Shown: positions 17,282 through 25,655 of the stretch, piece after piece | Numbering within the stretch: position 1 is the stretch's first letter | How the letters are laid out: each line of letters begins with the position of its first letter | Source of the DNA: Sporosarcina luteola | Lineage (GTDB): Bacteria; Bacillota; Bacilli; Bacillales_A; Planococcaceae | Length of the DNA: 64,000 nt | Assembly: GCF_023715585.1 (NCBI RefSeq) | Contig: NZ_JAMBOK010000002.1 | Location: 404,534-468,533, forward strand | Direction of reading: 5' to 3' | Position numbers and translations under genes: made by a program | Notes under the pieces: generated by a model | The model's input: only the letters and a program-made list of their open reading frames with translations | Database searches by the model: none | What the model was told of the DNA's origin: nothing

Positions 17282-17598
17282 GCGCCTAAAGAATTCGGTA
17301 TCGCGCTCAACCTGTCCGTCACCGCGCTCAAAAATTCGGTATTGCGCTCAGCCTGTCCGTCACCGCGCTCAAGAATTCGGTATTGCGCTCAACCTGTCCA
17401 CCTCTGCGCTCAAGAATTCGGTATTGCGCTCAACCTATCCACCTCTACGCTCAAGAATTCGGTATCGCGCTCAACCTGTCCGTCACCGCGCTCAAGAATT
17501 CGGTATTGCGCTCAACCTGTCCGTCTCCGCGCTCAAGAATTCGGTATTGCGCTCAACCTTTCTGTCTCCACGCTCAAGAATTCGATATCGCGCTCATA
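17282..17598. repeat. 20/21-bp alternating phased array, word GCGCTCAA
   Basis: GCGCTCAA (or a one-base variant) recurs about 16 times, with spacing alternating 21 and 20 bp, so the compound period is 41 bp: one half-unit reads GCGCTCAAGAATTCGGTATT, the other GCGCTCAACCTGTCCGTCACC. It fills the gap between the convergent genes yceI and the DmpA-type peptidase and reaches the latter's last codons. A 41-bp period shifts the reading frame every unit, which argues against a coding role. Confidence 0.88.
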
Positions 17599-18646
17599 CA
17601 TCATCAACCTTCACAACCGGCCATCGTTCCACCGTCCGTCCATTTCTCCCTGTAGTCGTCTCTGCATGCATCATTGATTGATATACCGCTTCCTCCGTCG
17701 CCTCGATGACTGCTTTGAATAGTTCGTTCATCACTTTGGCGTCGTCGCGCAGCAACGTATAACTCACCGTGTCGACGCCTTCGCTAGCATGCGGAATCGT
17801 ATACGCATTCGAAAAGGCGATGATGATGTCGCCGCTGCCGTTATGAATATGGGAGCCGGTCCGTCCGAGGCCGATGGAGGCACGTTTTGCAAATCGCTTC
17901 AGCTGCCGGCTATCCACCGGCGCATCCGTCGCGACAATGATCATGATCGAGCCATCCGGTTTTTTGCTATGCATTTCACTCGACGTCTCCAAGTTGTCAG
18001 GGGCCGTCCTCAGTTGCATCTTATTCCGCACGAGCCATTCATCGATTAGACATTCTTCCGGATTTCCGAAATTCGTCAGTGTCAGCACACCGACTGTGAA
18101 TGATTCCTCCCCATAAGGGACAACCCTTGAAGAGGAACCGATCCCGCCTTTTCGACCGAAGCAGATCATCCCTTTCCCCGCGCCGACATCACCTTGTTCG
18201 AACGAACCGCTGCTCGCTTTACGGATTGCCTCAATCGCATGCTCCGGCCGGACAATCATCGATCGCATCGCGTTCAAATAGCTGTCATTGCATTCGCCGA
18301 CTACGATGTTCAAGGAACTGGTGGAGTCCCCGATAGCGGTATTCTCTTCGAGCATATGCCGCAACGTCCCTTCCAGAACCGCGCCGACGCTGAATGTATT
18401 GGTAAGCATAATGGGAGATTCAATGACACCGAGTTCTTCCACCTGGATAAGCCCCGCCGATTTGCCGAATCCATTCAATACGAAACTCGCTGCCGGCACT
18501 TTTTGATCGAAACTATTTCCATCATGGGGCAAGATGGCTGTGACGCCCGTGCAGGCGCTTTCGGGGCCGGACTCCTCGTGCAATGTCACATGGCCAACTT
18601 TCACTCCGGGTACATCCGTAATGGCATTCCGCTTTCCTGTTTGCAT
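17594..18646 (-). CDS. P1 (S58/DmpA) family peptidase
   Basis: This 350-residue protein is of the L-aminopeptidase/D-esterase (DmpA) family, N-terminal nucleophile enzymes that self-cleave. Family segments are NAITDVPGVKVGH at the N-terminus, VVGECNDSYLN, and GDVGAGKGMICFGRKGGIGSSS, whose Gly-Ser region is where cleavage is expected. The natural substrate is unknown. It is cytosolic, with no signal peptide. GGAGTG lies 7 nt before the ATG. Its final codons adjoin the GCGCTCAA array. It is divergent from cadC. Confidence 0.88.
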   Translation of the reverse strand: MQTGKRNAITDVPGVKVGHVTLHEESGPESACTGVTAILPHDGNSFDQKVPAASFVLNGFGKSAGLIQVEELGVIESPIMLTNTFSVGAVLEGTLRHMLEENTAIGDSTSSLNIVVGECNDSYLNAMRSMIVRPEHAIEAIRKASSGSFEQGDVGAGKGMICFGRKGGIGSSSRVVPYGEESFTVGVLTLTNFGNPEECLIDEWLVRNKMQLRTAPDNLETSSEMHSKKPDGSIMIIVATDAPVDSRQLKRFAKRASIGLGRTGSHIHNGSGDIIIAFSNAYTIPHASEGVDTVSYTLLRDDAKVMNELFKAVIEATEEAVYQSMMHAETTTGRNGRTVERWPVVKVDDV

Positions 18647-18732
18647 ACTTCAACACTCCAATTTCAGTTGATGATCGATATGTCTAACTTCCATATGGGA
18701 ACCGATAACCCTCTTTTCATAGACTAAAAATT

Positions 18733-18815
18733 TCATTCAAATAAACGTTTGATTATACTTGCATTCGGAAATAAGTGTACATATACTATCTATAATCAAA
18801 CGAACATTTGAATGA
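18733..18815 (+). promoter_or_regulatory. cadC promoter flanked by two CadC-type operators
   Basis: A sigma-A promoter (TTGCAT 18759-18764, 17-nt spacer, TATACT 18782-18787) sits between two near-identical 24-bp sites in opposite orientation, 18733-18756 and 18792-18815. The second contains AATCAAACGAACATTTGAA, the usual ArsR/SmtB-type imperfect palindrome. The upstream copy probably also affects the divergent peptidase gene. Confidence 0.8.
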
Positions 18816-18824
18816 GGTGCTGGA

Positions 18825-19196
18825 ATGAAGGTTAAAGATACATGCGAAGTGACAGTCATCCATGAGGAAGTAGTCGAGAAAGTTCAAAATGGCCTGCCGG
18901 ATGTTAGCGGCATGGTACAAATATTCAAGGCGCTCGCAGACGAAACGAGATTGAAGATCGCCTATTCGCTCACGCTCGAGGAGCAGATGTGCGTCTGTGA
19001 CGTGGCGGCGGTCATCGGCGCATCTAATGCAACGGCGTCCCATCATCTTCGCTATTTGCGGGAGAACAGTCTTGCGAAATCGGAGCGCAAAGGAAAGATG
19101 GTCTATTATTCGCTTGCGGATAGCCACGTTCATAACTTGGTAAAGATCGCCCACGATCACGCCTCGGAAGGGGAGGTTGTATCGGATGTCCACTAA
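18825..19196 (+). CDS. cadC: ArsR/SmtB-family metal-sensing repressor CadC
   Basis: This 123-residue repressor of cadA senses Cd/Pb/Zn. The winged helix contains FKALADETRLKIAYSL, the metal-site motif MCVCDV (Cys56, Cys58) and the recognition helix SNATASHHLRYL. Cys7 is present in KDTCEV. The second N-terminal Cys of staphylococcal CadC (Cys11) is Val here, with His13 nearby. The alpha-5 site motif D-x-H-x10-H-x2-E is complete (DSHVHNLVKIAHDHASE). GAGGTG precedes the ATG, and the gene overlaps cadA. Confidence 0.93.
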   Translation: MKVKDTCEVTVIHEEVVEKVQNGLPDVSGMVQIFKALADETRLKIAYSLTLEEQMCVCDVAAVIGASNATASHHLRYLRENSLAKSERKGKMVYYSLADSHVHNLVKIAHDHASEGEVVSDVH

Positions 19197-21285
19197 AACG
19201 GAGTACAGACTCGAGAATTTAACTTGTGCAAACTGTGCAATGAAATTCGAAAACAATGTGAATAGCATCCCTTCCGTTTCGGAAGCGACAGTTAACTTTG
19301 GCGCGTCAAAGCTCTCGTTCACAGGTGATGCGACGATGGAAGAGCTTCAGGCGGCTGGGGCATTCGATGGCATTCAAGTCGTGCCTTTGACGAAAAGGAA
19401 TACGGAGCCAAAAATTCCGTTTTATAAAAGGAAAGAAAATATCGTGACATTCCTGTCTCTGTTGTTCGTCATTGCGGGGATGTATTTCACCTATCGGGAC
19501 ATCCCGCATCCTACTGCAGCAACGAGCCTTTTTGCAGCCGCCATCCTGATTGGCGGGACGGGTATGTTCATCACAGGCATCAAGAACCTTGTACGACTTG
19601 ATTTCGACATGAAGACGTTGATGACGATTGCGATTATCGGAGCGGCAATCATCGGAGAGTGGCAGGAAGCGGCGGTCGTTGTCTTTTTATTCGCAGTGAG
19701 TGAAGCGCTTGAAGCATACTCCATGAATAAAGCGCGTCAATCGATCCGTCAGCTTATGGATATCGCCCCTGCGTCCGCAATCGTGAAACGGGACGGAAGC
19801 ATGATGGAGCTGCCGACGGAGGATATCCAAGTCGGCGATATCCTTGTCGTGAAGCCGGGGCAGAAAATTGCAATGGACGGCATCGTTAAGAGCGGGCAAT
19901 CGACTGTCAATCAGGCGGCGATCACGGGGGAATCGGTCCCTGTATTGAAGCAGCAGGATGACGAAGTATTTGCGGGAACGTTGAATGAAGAAGGCGCGCT
20001 CGAAGTGACTGTTACGAAGCTTGTTGGTGACACTACGATCGCTAAAATCATCCACCTTGTTGAGGATGCTCAAGCAGAGAAGGCGCCGTCTCAAAAATTC
20101 GTCGATCGATTTGCAAAATATTACACGCCGATCATTATCGGCATTGCGATTTTAGTCGCCATCGTCCCACCTCTATTAGGAGGGGAGTGGCATACTTGGA
20201 TTTACCAAGGGTTGGCGGTGCTAGTTGTCGGCTGTCCTTGTGCACTTGTCGTATCTACGCCTGTCGCCATTGTGACGGCGATCGGGAATGCCGCCCGCCA
20301 AGGCGTCCTCATTAAAGGAGGCGTTTATCTTGAAGAGATGGGGCGTATTACTGCGGTCGCCTTCGACAAGACGGGAACGTTGACAAAGGGATATCCTGAA
20401 GTGACGGATTTTATCGCCATAGACGGGGAGAAACAAAATATCCTGCGGGCAGTAGCAGCGGTCGAATCGATGTCCCAGCATCCGCTGGCTCGCTCAATCG
20501 CCGACTATGCGAAGGAGCAAGGCGCAGGCGGGGCGGACATCCGGAACTTCCAGTCGGTTACAGGGAAAGGGGCCTTCGGGGAAGTGGATGGGGTCCTTGT
20601 TCACGTTGGGAGCATGAAGTGGGCGTCTGAGCTTGCAGAACTCCCTGCGGAAATGAAAAAACGCGCGGAGAGCTTGCAGGAGGAAGGGAAATCCGTCATG
20701 GCGGTTCTCTTTGATCATGAATTCCAGGCGTTGATCGCCGTGACGGATCCATTACGGGAGGAAAGCGCTGATGTCCTCCATCAATTGAAAGGGGTCGGCA
20801 TCATGCATACAGTCATGTTGACGGGTGACGATGAGCGGACAGCCGAAGCGATTGCGAAACTGGCTGGTGTGACGGATGTCCGTGCAGGACTCATGCCTGA
20901 AGACAAATTGACTGCCGTAAAAGGATTGATCGGTCAATACGGGCGGGTCGCAATGGTCGGTGACGGCATCAATGACGCCCCGGCGTTAGCCGCTTCCTCA
21001 ATCGGGATTGCCATGGGGGGAGCCGGCACGGACGCGGCTCTTGAGACGGCGGACATCGCCTTAATGGCGGATGATCTCCGACAATTGCCGTATACAATGA
21101 AATTAAGCCGAAAAACGTTGCAGATTATTAAAGAAAATATTATGTTTGCAGTAGGTTTAAAAATTGTAGCGCTGCTTTTGATCATCCCAGGATGGTTGAC
21201 TTTATGGATTGCAATCTTCGCGGATATGGGTGCGACGTTGCTTGTTGTGCTGAATTCATTGAGATTGATGCGGATCCATAAGTAA
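19186..21285 (+). CDS. cadA: Cadmium/zinc/lead-exporting P1B-type ATPase
   Basis: This 699-residue P-type ATPase exports Cd2+, Zn2+ or Pb2+. An N-terminal metal-binding domain has the motif LTCANC; the membrane metal site is CPC within VVGCPCALVVSTP. The phosphorylation site is DKTGTL, the actuator motif TGES, and the hinge GDGINDAPALA. The last membrane pair contains DMGATLLVVLNSLRLMR, typical of the Zn/Cd/Pb group. The ATG at 19186 overlaps the cadC end by 11 nt; GGGGAGG is 9 nt upstream. It is regulated with cadC. Confidence 0.96.
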   Translation: MSTKTEYRLENLTCANCAMKFENNVNSIPSVSEATVNFGASKLSFTGDATMEELQAAGAFDGIQVVPLTKRNTEPKIPFYKRKENIVTFLSLLFVIAGMYFTYRDIPHPTAATSLFAAAILIGGTGMFITGIKNLVRLDFDMKTLMTIAIIGAAIIGEWQEAAVVVFLFAVSEALEAYSMNKARQSIRQLMDIAPASAIVKRDGSMMELPTEDIQVGDILVVKPGQKIAMDGIVKSGQSTVNQAAITGESVPVLKQQDDEVFAGTLNEEGALEVTVTKLVGDTTIAKIIHLVEDAQAEKAPSQKFVDRFAKYYTPIIIGIAILVAIVPPLLGGEWHTWIYQGLAVLVVGCPCALVVSTPVAIVTAIGNAARQGVLIKGGVYLEEMGRITAVAFDKTGTLTKGYPEVTDFIAIDGEKQNILRAVAAVESMSQHPLARSIADYAKEQGAGGADIRNFQSVTGKGAFGEVDGVLVHVGSMKWASELAELPAEMKKRAESLQEEGKSVMAVLFDHEFQALIAVTDPLREESADVLHQLKGVGIMHTVMLTGDDERTAEAIAKLAGVTDVRAGLMPEDKLTAVKGLIGQYGRVAMVGDGINDAPALAASSIGIAMGGAGTDAALETADIALMADDLRQLPYTMKLSRKTLQIIKENIMFAVGLKIVALLLIIPGWLTLWIAIFADMGATLLVVLNSLRLMRIHK

Positions 21286-21313
21286 GGACGCAGCCCGAAC
21301 GGGGGGAATTGGA

Positions 21314-22420
21314 ATGAAATTGCGGGAATGGACGATGGAGGAACAGGAACAGCTCATCCATTTTTTGACGACGAATACGTGGCCGTTCCACGGAAATGCG
21401 CATCCGGAACGCGAACTGATCGAAAAGACGATTGAAGACGGCGGGTATGAATCGGATGAAGTGAAGACGTTCTGGGTGCAAAATGAGGAAGATGACATCG
21501 TAGGAATCGTGAAGATCCATGATTTGCAGGATGAAATCCCGTTGTTCGATCTCCGGATTGCGGACCGTTACAGAGGATTCGGATACGGACCGAAAGCGCT
21601 GCGCCTCATTACAGAGTTCGTCTTCGGCATGCCGGAAGAGAAGATTCGACTTGAAGGCCATACGCGACAAGATAACTTGGCGATGCGGAAGACATTCGAG
21701 CGTGCAGGGTTTGTAAAGGAAGCACACTTGCGGAAAGCGTGGTTCTCGCCAAAAGAGAATTCCTATTATGACGCTGTCACCTACGGAATGACACGGGAAG
21801 ACTTTTTGGCAGGAACGACGACGCCCGTCATGTGGGAAGATGCAGGCATCGGTGAAAAACCGAAAAAACGTATTCCGAATTTCCCGGCCGAATTCGAGTC
21901 GGAGAGGCTCATTATTCGCATGCCTGAAGTGGAAGACGCTCTTGATGTGTGGAATGCAATGCGGAATTCGCAGCCAGCCTTAAAGGAATGGATGCCATTT
22001 GCGCAAAAGGCGCCTGAGCTGCATTCGACAGAGGAGAATCTGCGGCAGGCGATTGCCGATTTCATTACACGGAAAGACTTGCGGCTCCATATGTTCTCGA
22101 AAGAGACGGGGGAATTCGTCGGGTCGACGGGACTTCACCGCATCGACTGGACAGTTCCAAAATTTGAAATCGGGTATTGGCTGGATACGAAATTCGAAGG
22201 GCGAGGCCTTATGACCGAGGCGGTTGAACGATTGACGCGCTTTGCATTCGAAGATCTGCACGCCCGCAGAGTGGAAATCAGATGTGATGAGGAAAATGTG
22301 AAAAGCCGTTCTGTAGCTGAACGGGCAGGATTTGAGCTGGAAGGTACATTGAGATGCGATTCCCTTTCAGCTAATGGCGAGCAATTGCGGAATACATGCA
22401 TCTACGGAAAAGTAAAATAA
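21314..22420 (+). CDS. Two-domain GNAT N-acetyltransferase (RimJ/RimL-like)
   Basis: This 368-residue protein is a fusion of two GNAT domains. The first (about 1-165) has the acetyl-CoA motif DRYRGFGYGPKALRL and later FERAGFVKEAHLRKAW. The second (about 185-368) has WLDTKFEGRGLMTEAVERL and AERAGFELEGTLR, closest to RimJ/RimL-type enzymes that acetylate ribosomal or antibiotic substrates. Substrates are unknown. The ATG follows GGGGGGAA. It starts 28 nt after cadA without a terminator between, so it may be transcribed with the cad operon; a strong terminator follows it. Confidence 0.85.
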   Translation: MKLREWTMEEQEQLIHFLTTNTWPFHGNAHPERELIEKTIEDGGYESDEVKTFWVQNEEDDIVGIVKIHDLQDEIPLFDLRIADRYRGFGYGPKALRLITEFVFGMPEEKIRLEGHTRQDNLAMRKTFERAGFVKEAHLRKAWFSPKENSYYDAVTYGMTREDFLAGTTTPVMWEDAGIGEKPKKRIPNFPAEFESERLIIRMPEVEDALDVWNAMRNSQPALKEWMPFAQKAPELHSTEENLRQAIADFITRKDLRLHMFSKETGEFVGSTGLHRIDWTVPKFEIGYWLDTKFEGRGLMTEAVERLTRFAFEDLHARRVEIRCDEENVKSRSVAERAGFELEGTLRCDSLSANGEQLRNTCIYGKVK

Positions 22421-22450
22421 GAAAGGGTGCCACTTTGGCACCCTTTCTTT
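22420..22450. terminator. Terminator between the double GNAT and the small membrane protein gene
   Basis: GAAAGGGTGCCA (22421-22432) pairs with TGGCACCCTTTC (22436-22447). It can serve both converging genes. Confidence 0.88.
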
Positions 22451-22461
22451 ACCCTACTACA

Positions 22462-22617
22462 CTAAACTGATCGTCGGCCGGTCAATAACTGGATGACGAA
22501 TATGATTCCTGCGATGACTAACAGAAGGTGGATAAGTCCGCCTCCAACCTTCATGACAAATCCGAGTAGCCAGAAGGCGATTAGTGCTACGATAATAATC
22601 CAAAGTATTTTACCCAT
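22462..22617 (-). CDS. Small membrane protein, lmo0937 family
   Basis: This 51-residue protein starts [20 protein letters not shown], has a second hydrophobic segment and ends TGRRSV. It matches the lmo0937-type family of tiny two-helix membrane proteins, which are common in Firmicutes and have no known function. AAGGAGTG lies 7 nt before the ATG at 22617; upstream in-frame codons to 22719 lack a ribosome site. It is divergent from mntR. Confidence 0.82.
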   Translation of the reverse strand: MGKILWIIIVALIAFWLLGFVMKVGGGLIHLLLVIAGIIFVIQLLTGRRSV

Positions 22618-22735
22618 TTTTTTCACTCCTTCGAAGTGGTATAGTGAATTTACCCGTAAGTTGGATTTTGTAAACTGTCTTATGAATGATTTATCATTAA
22701 ATGGGCAGGGAATGTACATACTGGAGGTGGAACGA

Positions 22736-23146
22736 TTGGCAACACCAAGTATGGAAGATTATATTGAACAGATTTATATGCAGCTCGAGGCGAGGGGAGA
22801 GGCCCGCGTCTCCGATGTGGCGGAAGCACTTTCGGTATTGCCTTCTTCTGTAACAAAAATGGCGCAGCGTCTCGACCGGGAAGGATATGTCATCTATGAG
22901 CGGTATAGAGGGCTGGAGCTGACAGAAAAAGGATTGACATTCGGAAAGAAGCTCGTCAGGCGACATGAACTTCTTGAACAGTTTCTCCGAATCATCGGCG
23001 TCGAAGAGAAGAACATCTATCAGGATGTTGAAGGAATCGAGCACCACTTGAGCTGGAATGCGATGGACCGGATTACGGACCTGGTGGAAGCGATGAAAGA
23101 GGACGACGGGTTCGTGCAAAGACTGAAGGAACGGCAAAGCTTCTAA
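22736..23146 (+). CDS. mntR: Manganese-responsive regulator MntR
   Basis: This 136-residue DtxR-family regulator represses Mn2+ uptake and can activate efflux when Mn2+ binds. The start [13 protein letters not shown] is nearly identical to B. subtilis MntR. The winged helix [20 protein letters not shown] is clear. The metal ligands (Asp near the start, Glu and His in [10 protein letters not shown], and the [13 protein letters not shown] helix) are present. The start is TTG 22736 with GGAGGTGG 6 nt upstream. No Mn transporter gene is in the window, so its targets lie elsewhere. Confidence 0.94.
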   Translation: MATPSMEDYIEQIYMQLEARGEARVSDVAEALSVLPSSVTKMAQRLDREGYVIYERYRGLELTEKGLTFGKKLVRRHELLEQFLRIIGVEEKNIYQDVEGIEHHLSWNAMDRITDLVEAMKEDDGFVQRLKERQSF

Positions 23147-23165
23147 ATGGAAGAGGAGATATGAA

Positions 23166-24026
23166 ATGACTGAACATAAACCGGGTTTTATTGCCCAACT
23201 AACCGTAATTGGCCAGGAAGGATCTAGATGGGTGCTGGATGGCGGAGACGAGCAGGAGATCATGATTAATGCCTCGGAATTCGAATCCCCGATTGAAGAG
23301 GGGGACGATGTCGAAGTCTTCCTATATATGAACAGACGTGGAGAATTGACGGCGACGGCTAACATTCCGAAGATGACGTGCGAGTCGTTCGGTTGGGGAC
23401 GGGTCATCCGTATTGATGATAAGGAAGGCGCTTATGTAGATATCGGCTCTTCCTTCGAAGTGCTCGTGAATAAAGCGGACTTGCCTAGAGTGAAGGCGTT
23501 ATGGCCAAAGACGGACGATGAGCTGTTCATGACACTGCGCACCGATCTCGGTGGCAATATTTTCGGACGCCTTGCAACGGAGGAAAGGGTGCTGGAATTG
23601 ATTGAGGATGCACCTGATACGACTTTCAATAAGAATTTAAAAGCAAGGGCATACCGTCTATTGCCGGTTGGATCGTTCTTTTTAAGCATTCCGGAAACAT
23701 ACAGGATATTCGTCCATAATACGGAGCGGGAGCATGAGCCGCGTCTAGGTGAGGAAGTCGATATCCGGGTCATCGATGTACGCGATGACGGTACGCTGAA
23801 CGGCTCGTTGCTGCCAAGGAAAGAGGAGCGGCTCGGCGATGATGCAGAGACTGTTTACCGCTACCTTACCGATGTAGGCGGCAAAATGCCGTTTTCGGAT
23901 AAATCGACTCCGGATGAGATCAGCGAGATGTTCGGAATGAGCAAAGGTTCATTCAAACGGGCGCTCGGCAAGCTTATGAAGGAAGGGAAAGTTACGCAAA
24001 GTGAAGGCTGGACGACTTTGAAATGA
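23166..24026 (+). CDS. cvfB: S1-domain RNA-binding protein CvfB/YitL
   Basis: This 286-residue protein has tandem S1-like domains and a C-terminal winged helix, as in CvfB (YitL). Staphylococcal CvfB binds RNA and affects virulence gene expression. Visible parts are GWGRVIRIDDKEGAYVDIGSSFEVLVN for the second S1 domain, VDIRVIDVRDDGTLNGSLLPRK for the third, and DEISEMFGMSKGSFKRALGKL for the winged helix. AGAGGAGA lies before the ATG, 19 nt after mntR, so they may form an operon. Confidence 0.92.
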   Translation: MTEHKPGFIAQLTVIGQEGSRWVLDGGDEQEIMINASEFESPIEEGDDVEVFLYMNRRGELTATANIPKMTCESFGWGRVIRIDDKEGAYVDIGSSFEVLVNKADLPRVKALWPKTDDELFMTLRTDLGGNIFGRLATEERVLELIEDAPDTTFNKNLKARAYRLLPVGSFFLSIPETYRIFVHNTEREHEPRLGEEVDIRVIDVRDDGTLNGSLLPRKEERLGDDAETVYRYLTDVGGKMPFSDKSTPDEISEMFGMSKGSFKRALGKLMKEGKVTQSEGWTTLK

Positions 24027-24084
24027 GAACTGGAACCTTTTTCAATGCACTTCGTACTACTTCATAGTACAGGAGGGAAAGCTT

Positions 24085-24972
24085 ATGAAGAGAATCTTGA
24101 TGGCGGCGAGCGTATTGCTGCTAGTAGTTGGGGGCTTGCTGCCGGCGTATGCGAAAGCCGATACGGCCATTGACGAAAAACTAGGTGTGCCCATTGTTGT
24201 ATTGGGTGCGAACTTGACAGACGCAGAGAAGGAAAGCGTTAAGAAAAGCTTGAAAGTCGAAGAGACTGCCGAAGTTGAAGAGATTACGGTCGCTGGAAAT
24301 GATCTTGTGAAATATATTAAAGACGGAAATAGCCAGGCGAGAATGTATTCATCTGCCAAAATAACAAGGCAGGATGCAGGGAAAGGCCTCGTCATTATGA
24401 TTGTCACGCCTGACAATATTACGCAAGTGACGAACGAGATGTATGCGACAGCGATGCTGACTGCCGGCATCGAAGACGCAATCGTCGAAGTGGCGGCGCC
24501 GAAGCCGGTGACGGGGCATTCCGCATTAGTCGGAATCTATAAGGCGTATGAAGTGTCCGGGGAAACTCTCGACACCGAGCGGACGGATGTCGCAAATGAC
24601 GAGTTGAATTTGGCGACGAAGTTTGCGAAGGACTCCGGCATTGATCAGGACAAAGTGGCTGAACTCCTAACGGAAATCAAAAAGTCGATTGCCGAGAACA
24701 AGCCTGCGACGAAAGAAGAAGTCGAGAAAATTGTAAATGACCAATTGAAGAAGCTGAACATCGAGCTGAGCGAAGCTGATCGGCAGTTGCTGATTGACTT
24801 GATGGACCGGATCCGGAATTTGGACATCGACTTTGGAAAGCTCTCGGAGCAATTATCCGACATGGCGACGACCATCAAAGAAAAGTTCGGCGATATCGAT
24901 CCTGGTTTTTGGGAAAAGGTGCAGCAGTTCTTTGCGGATCTTTTTGAATCGATCAAGTCATGGTTCAAGTGA
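24085..24972 (+). CDS. ypuA: Secreted DUF1002 protein, YpuA-like
   Basis: This 295-residue protein has a clear signal peptide (MKRILMAASVLLLVVGGLLPAYAKA) and so is exported. The body matches the DUF1002/YpuA family: VVLGANLTDAEKESVKKSL, VKYIKDGNSQARMYSSAKIT, VTPDNITQVTNEMY. The C-terminal third is a long Lys/Glu-rich helical region ending in FFADLFESIKSWFK. The function is unknown; the family lies at the cell envelope. AGGAGGG precedes the ATG. Confidence 0.88.
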   Translation: MKRILMAASVLLLVVGGLLPAYAKADTAIDEKLGVPIVVLGANLTDAEKESVKKSLKVEETAEVEEITVAGNDLVKYIKDGNSQARMYSSAKITRQDAGKGLVIMIVTPDNITQVTNEMYATAMLTAGIEDAIVEVAAPKPVTGHSALVGIYKAYEVSGETLDTERTDVANDELNLATKFAKDSGIDQDKVAELLTEIKKSIAENKPATKEEVEKIVNDQLKKLNIELSEADRQLLIDLMDRIRNLDIDFGKLSEQLSDMATTIKEKFGDIDPGFWEKVQQFFADLFESIKSWFK

Positions 24973-25017
24973 TACGTGCGTGCGCTATGATAGAATATTG
25001 GAAAAGGAGATGATCAC

Positions 25018-25299
25018 ATGGAATTTGAATTAGTTGAGCTTGGTGGAGACGCATTCGCGTTCCGGCACGAAAAGGACGGAAAAATGCTGGCTGAAATCAC
25101 ATGGACACTTCTTGCTGATGTAATGGTCATGGATCACACGTATGTATCTCAAGAATTGCGTGGCGGAGGCGTTGCCAAGCAACTGCTCGACCGTGCCGCG
25201 GAGTATGCCCGTGAAAAGGGATATAAAATGGAAGCGGTATGCTCGTATGTTGTCACTGCGTTCAATCGATACAAAGAGTATGACGACGTAAAAGCATAA
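25018..25299 (+). CDS. Small GNAT-like N-acetyltransferase (YjdJ type)
   Basis: This 93-residue single-domain protein is of the short GCN5-like family (YjdJ/COG2388). The acetyl-CoA site region is HTYVSQELRGGGVAKQLLDRAAEYAREKGYK, with the late Cys-Ser-Tyr segment (AVCSYVVTAFNRY) typical of this group. The substrate is unknown. AAAAGGAG lies 9 nt before the ATG. A terminator follows. Confidence 0.87.
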   Translation: MEFELVELGGDAFAFRHEKDGKMLAEITWTLLADVMVMDHTYVSQELRGGGVAKQLLDRAAEYAREKGYKMEAVCSYVVTAFNRYKEYDDVKA

Positions 25300-25314
25300 G
25301 AAGGTAAACATACA

Positions 25315-25356
25315 AAAAAGGCAATCCTCCAATATGCTTAAAGGATTGCCTTTTAG
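25315..25356. terminator. Terminator between converging small genes
   Basis: AAAGGCAATCCT pairs with AGGATTGCCTTTT across a 12-nt loop. It can serve both the GNAT gene and the small minus-strand gene. Confidence 0.8.
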
Positions 25357-25372
25357 TTATTTCTATTTGAGA

Positions 25373-25480
25373 TTACAATCCCCATGCAGTTGTGACGAAA
25401 TATACGATGCCTGTAAGTACAGACGCGCCTGCGACCGTGTAAAACATGTCCGTCGAAGTGAACAGTAGATTTTTCCCCAT
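25373..25480 (-). CDS. 35-residue putative small membrane protein
   Basis: This short frame reads MGKNLLFTSTDMFYTVAG, then a hydrophobic stretch (SVLTGIVYFVTTAWGL) and a TAA stop. One membrane helix is predicted. AGGAGAGG stands 8 nt before the ATG, which is a strong site for such a short frame, and the stop falls 17 nt before a symmetrical terminator. I do not recognise a family. It is probably a real small protein, but length alone cannot prove it. Confidence 0.6.
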   Translation of the reverse strand: MGKNLLFTSTDMFYTVAGASVLTGIVYFVTTAWGL

Positions 25481-25655
25481 ATTTCATCCTCTCCTTTCGT
25501 ATAGTGAAGGATATCTTTCATAGAGATATACTACCCGGGATAGGGTATTCCAAAACTTGCCTTCTGAAAAGAAATAGATGAGTAACGAATCCTATTGTTT
25601 TACTAATCGTATACTTGTTATGATAGAAAATATGCAAGAGGAAAGGGTGCTTTAC

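Noticed and set aside
17229..17681. Repeat-containing reading frames in the GCGCTCAA array
   Set aside because: All three plus-strand frames stay open because the repeat lacks stops, and the 41-bp period rotates the frame each unit. The terminator of yceI and the convergent peptidase gene surround it.
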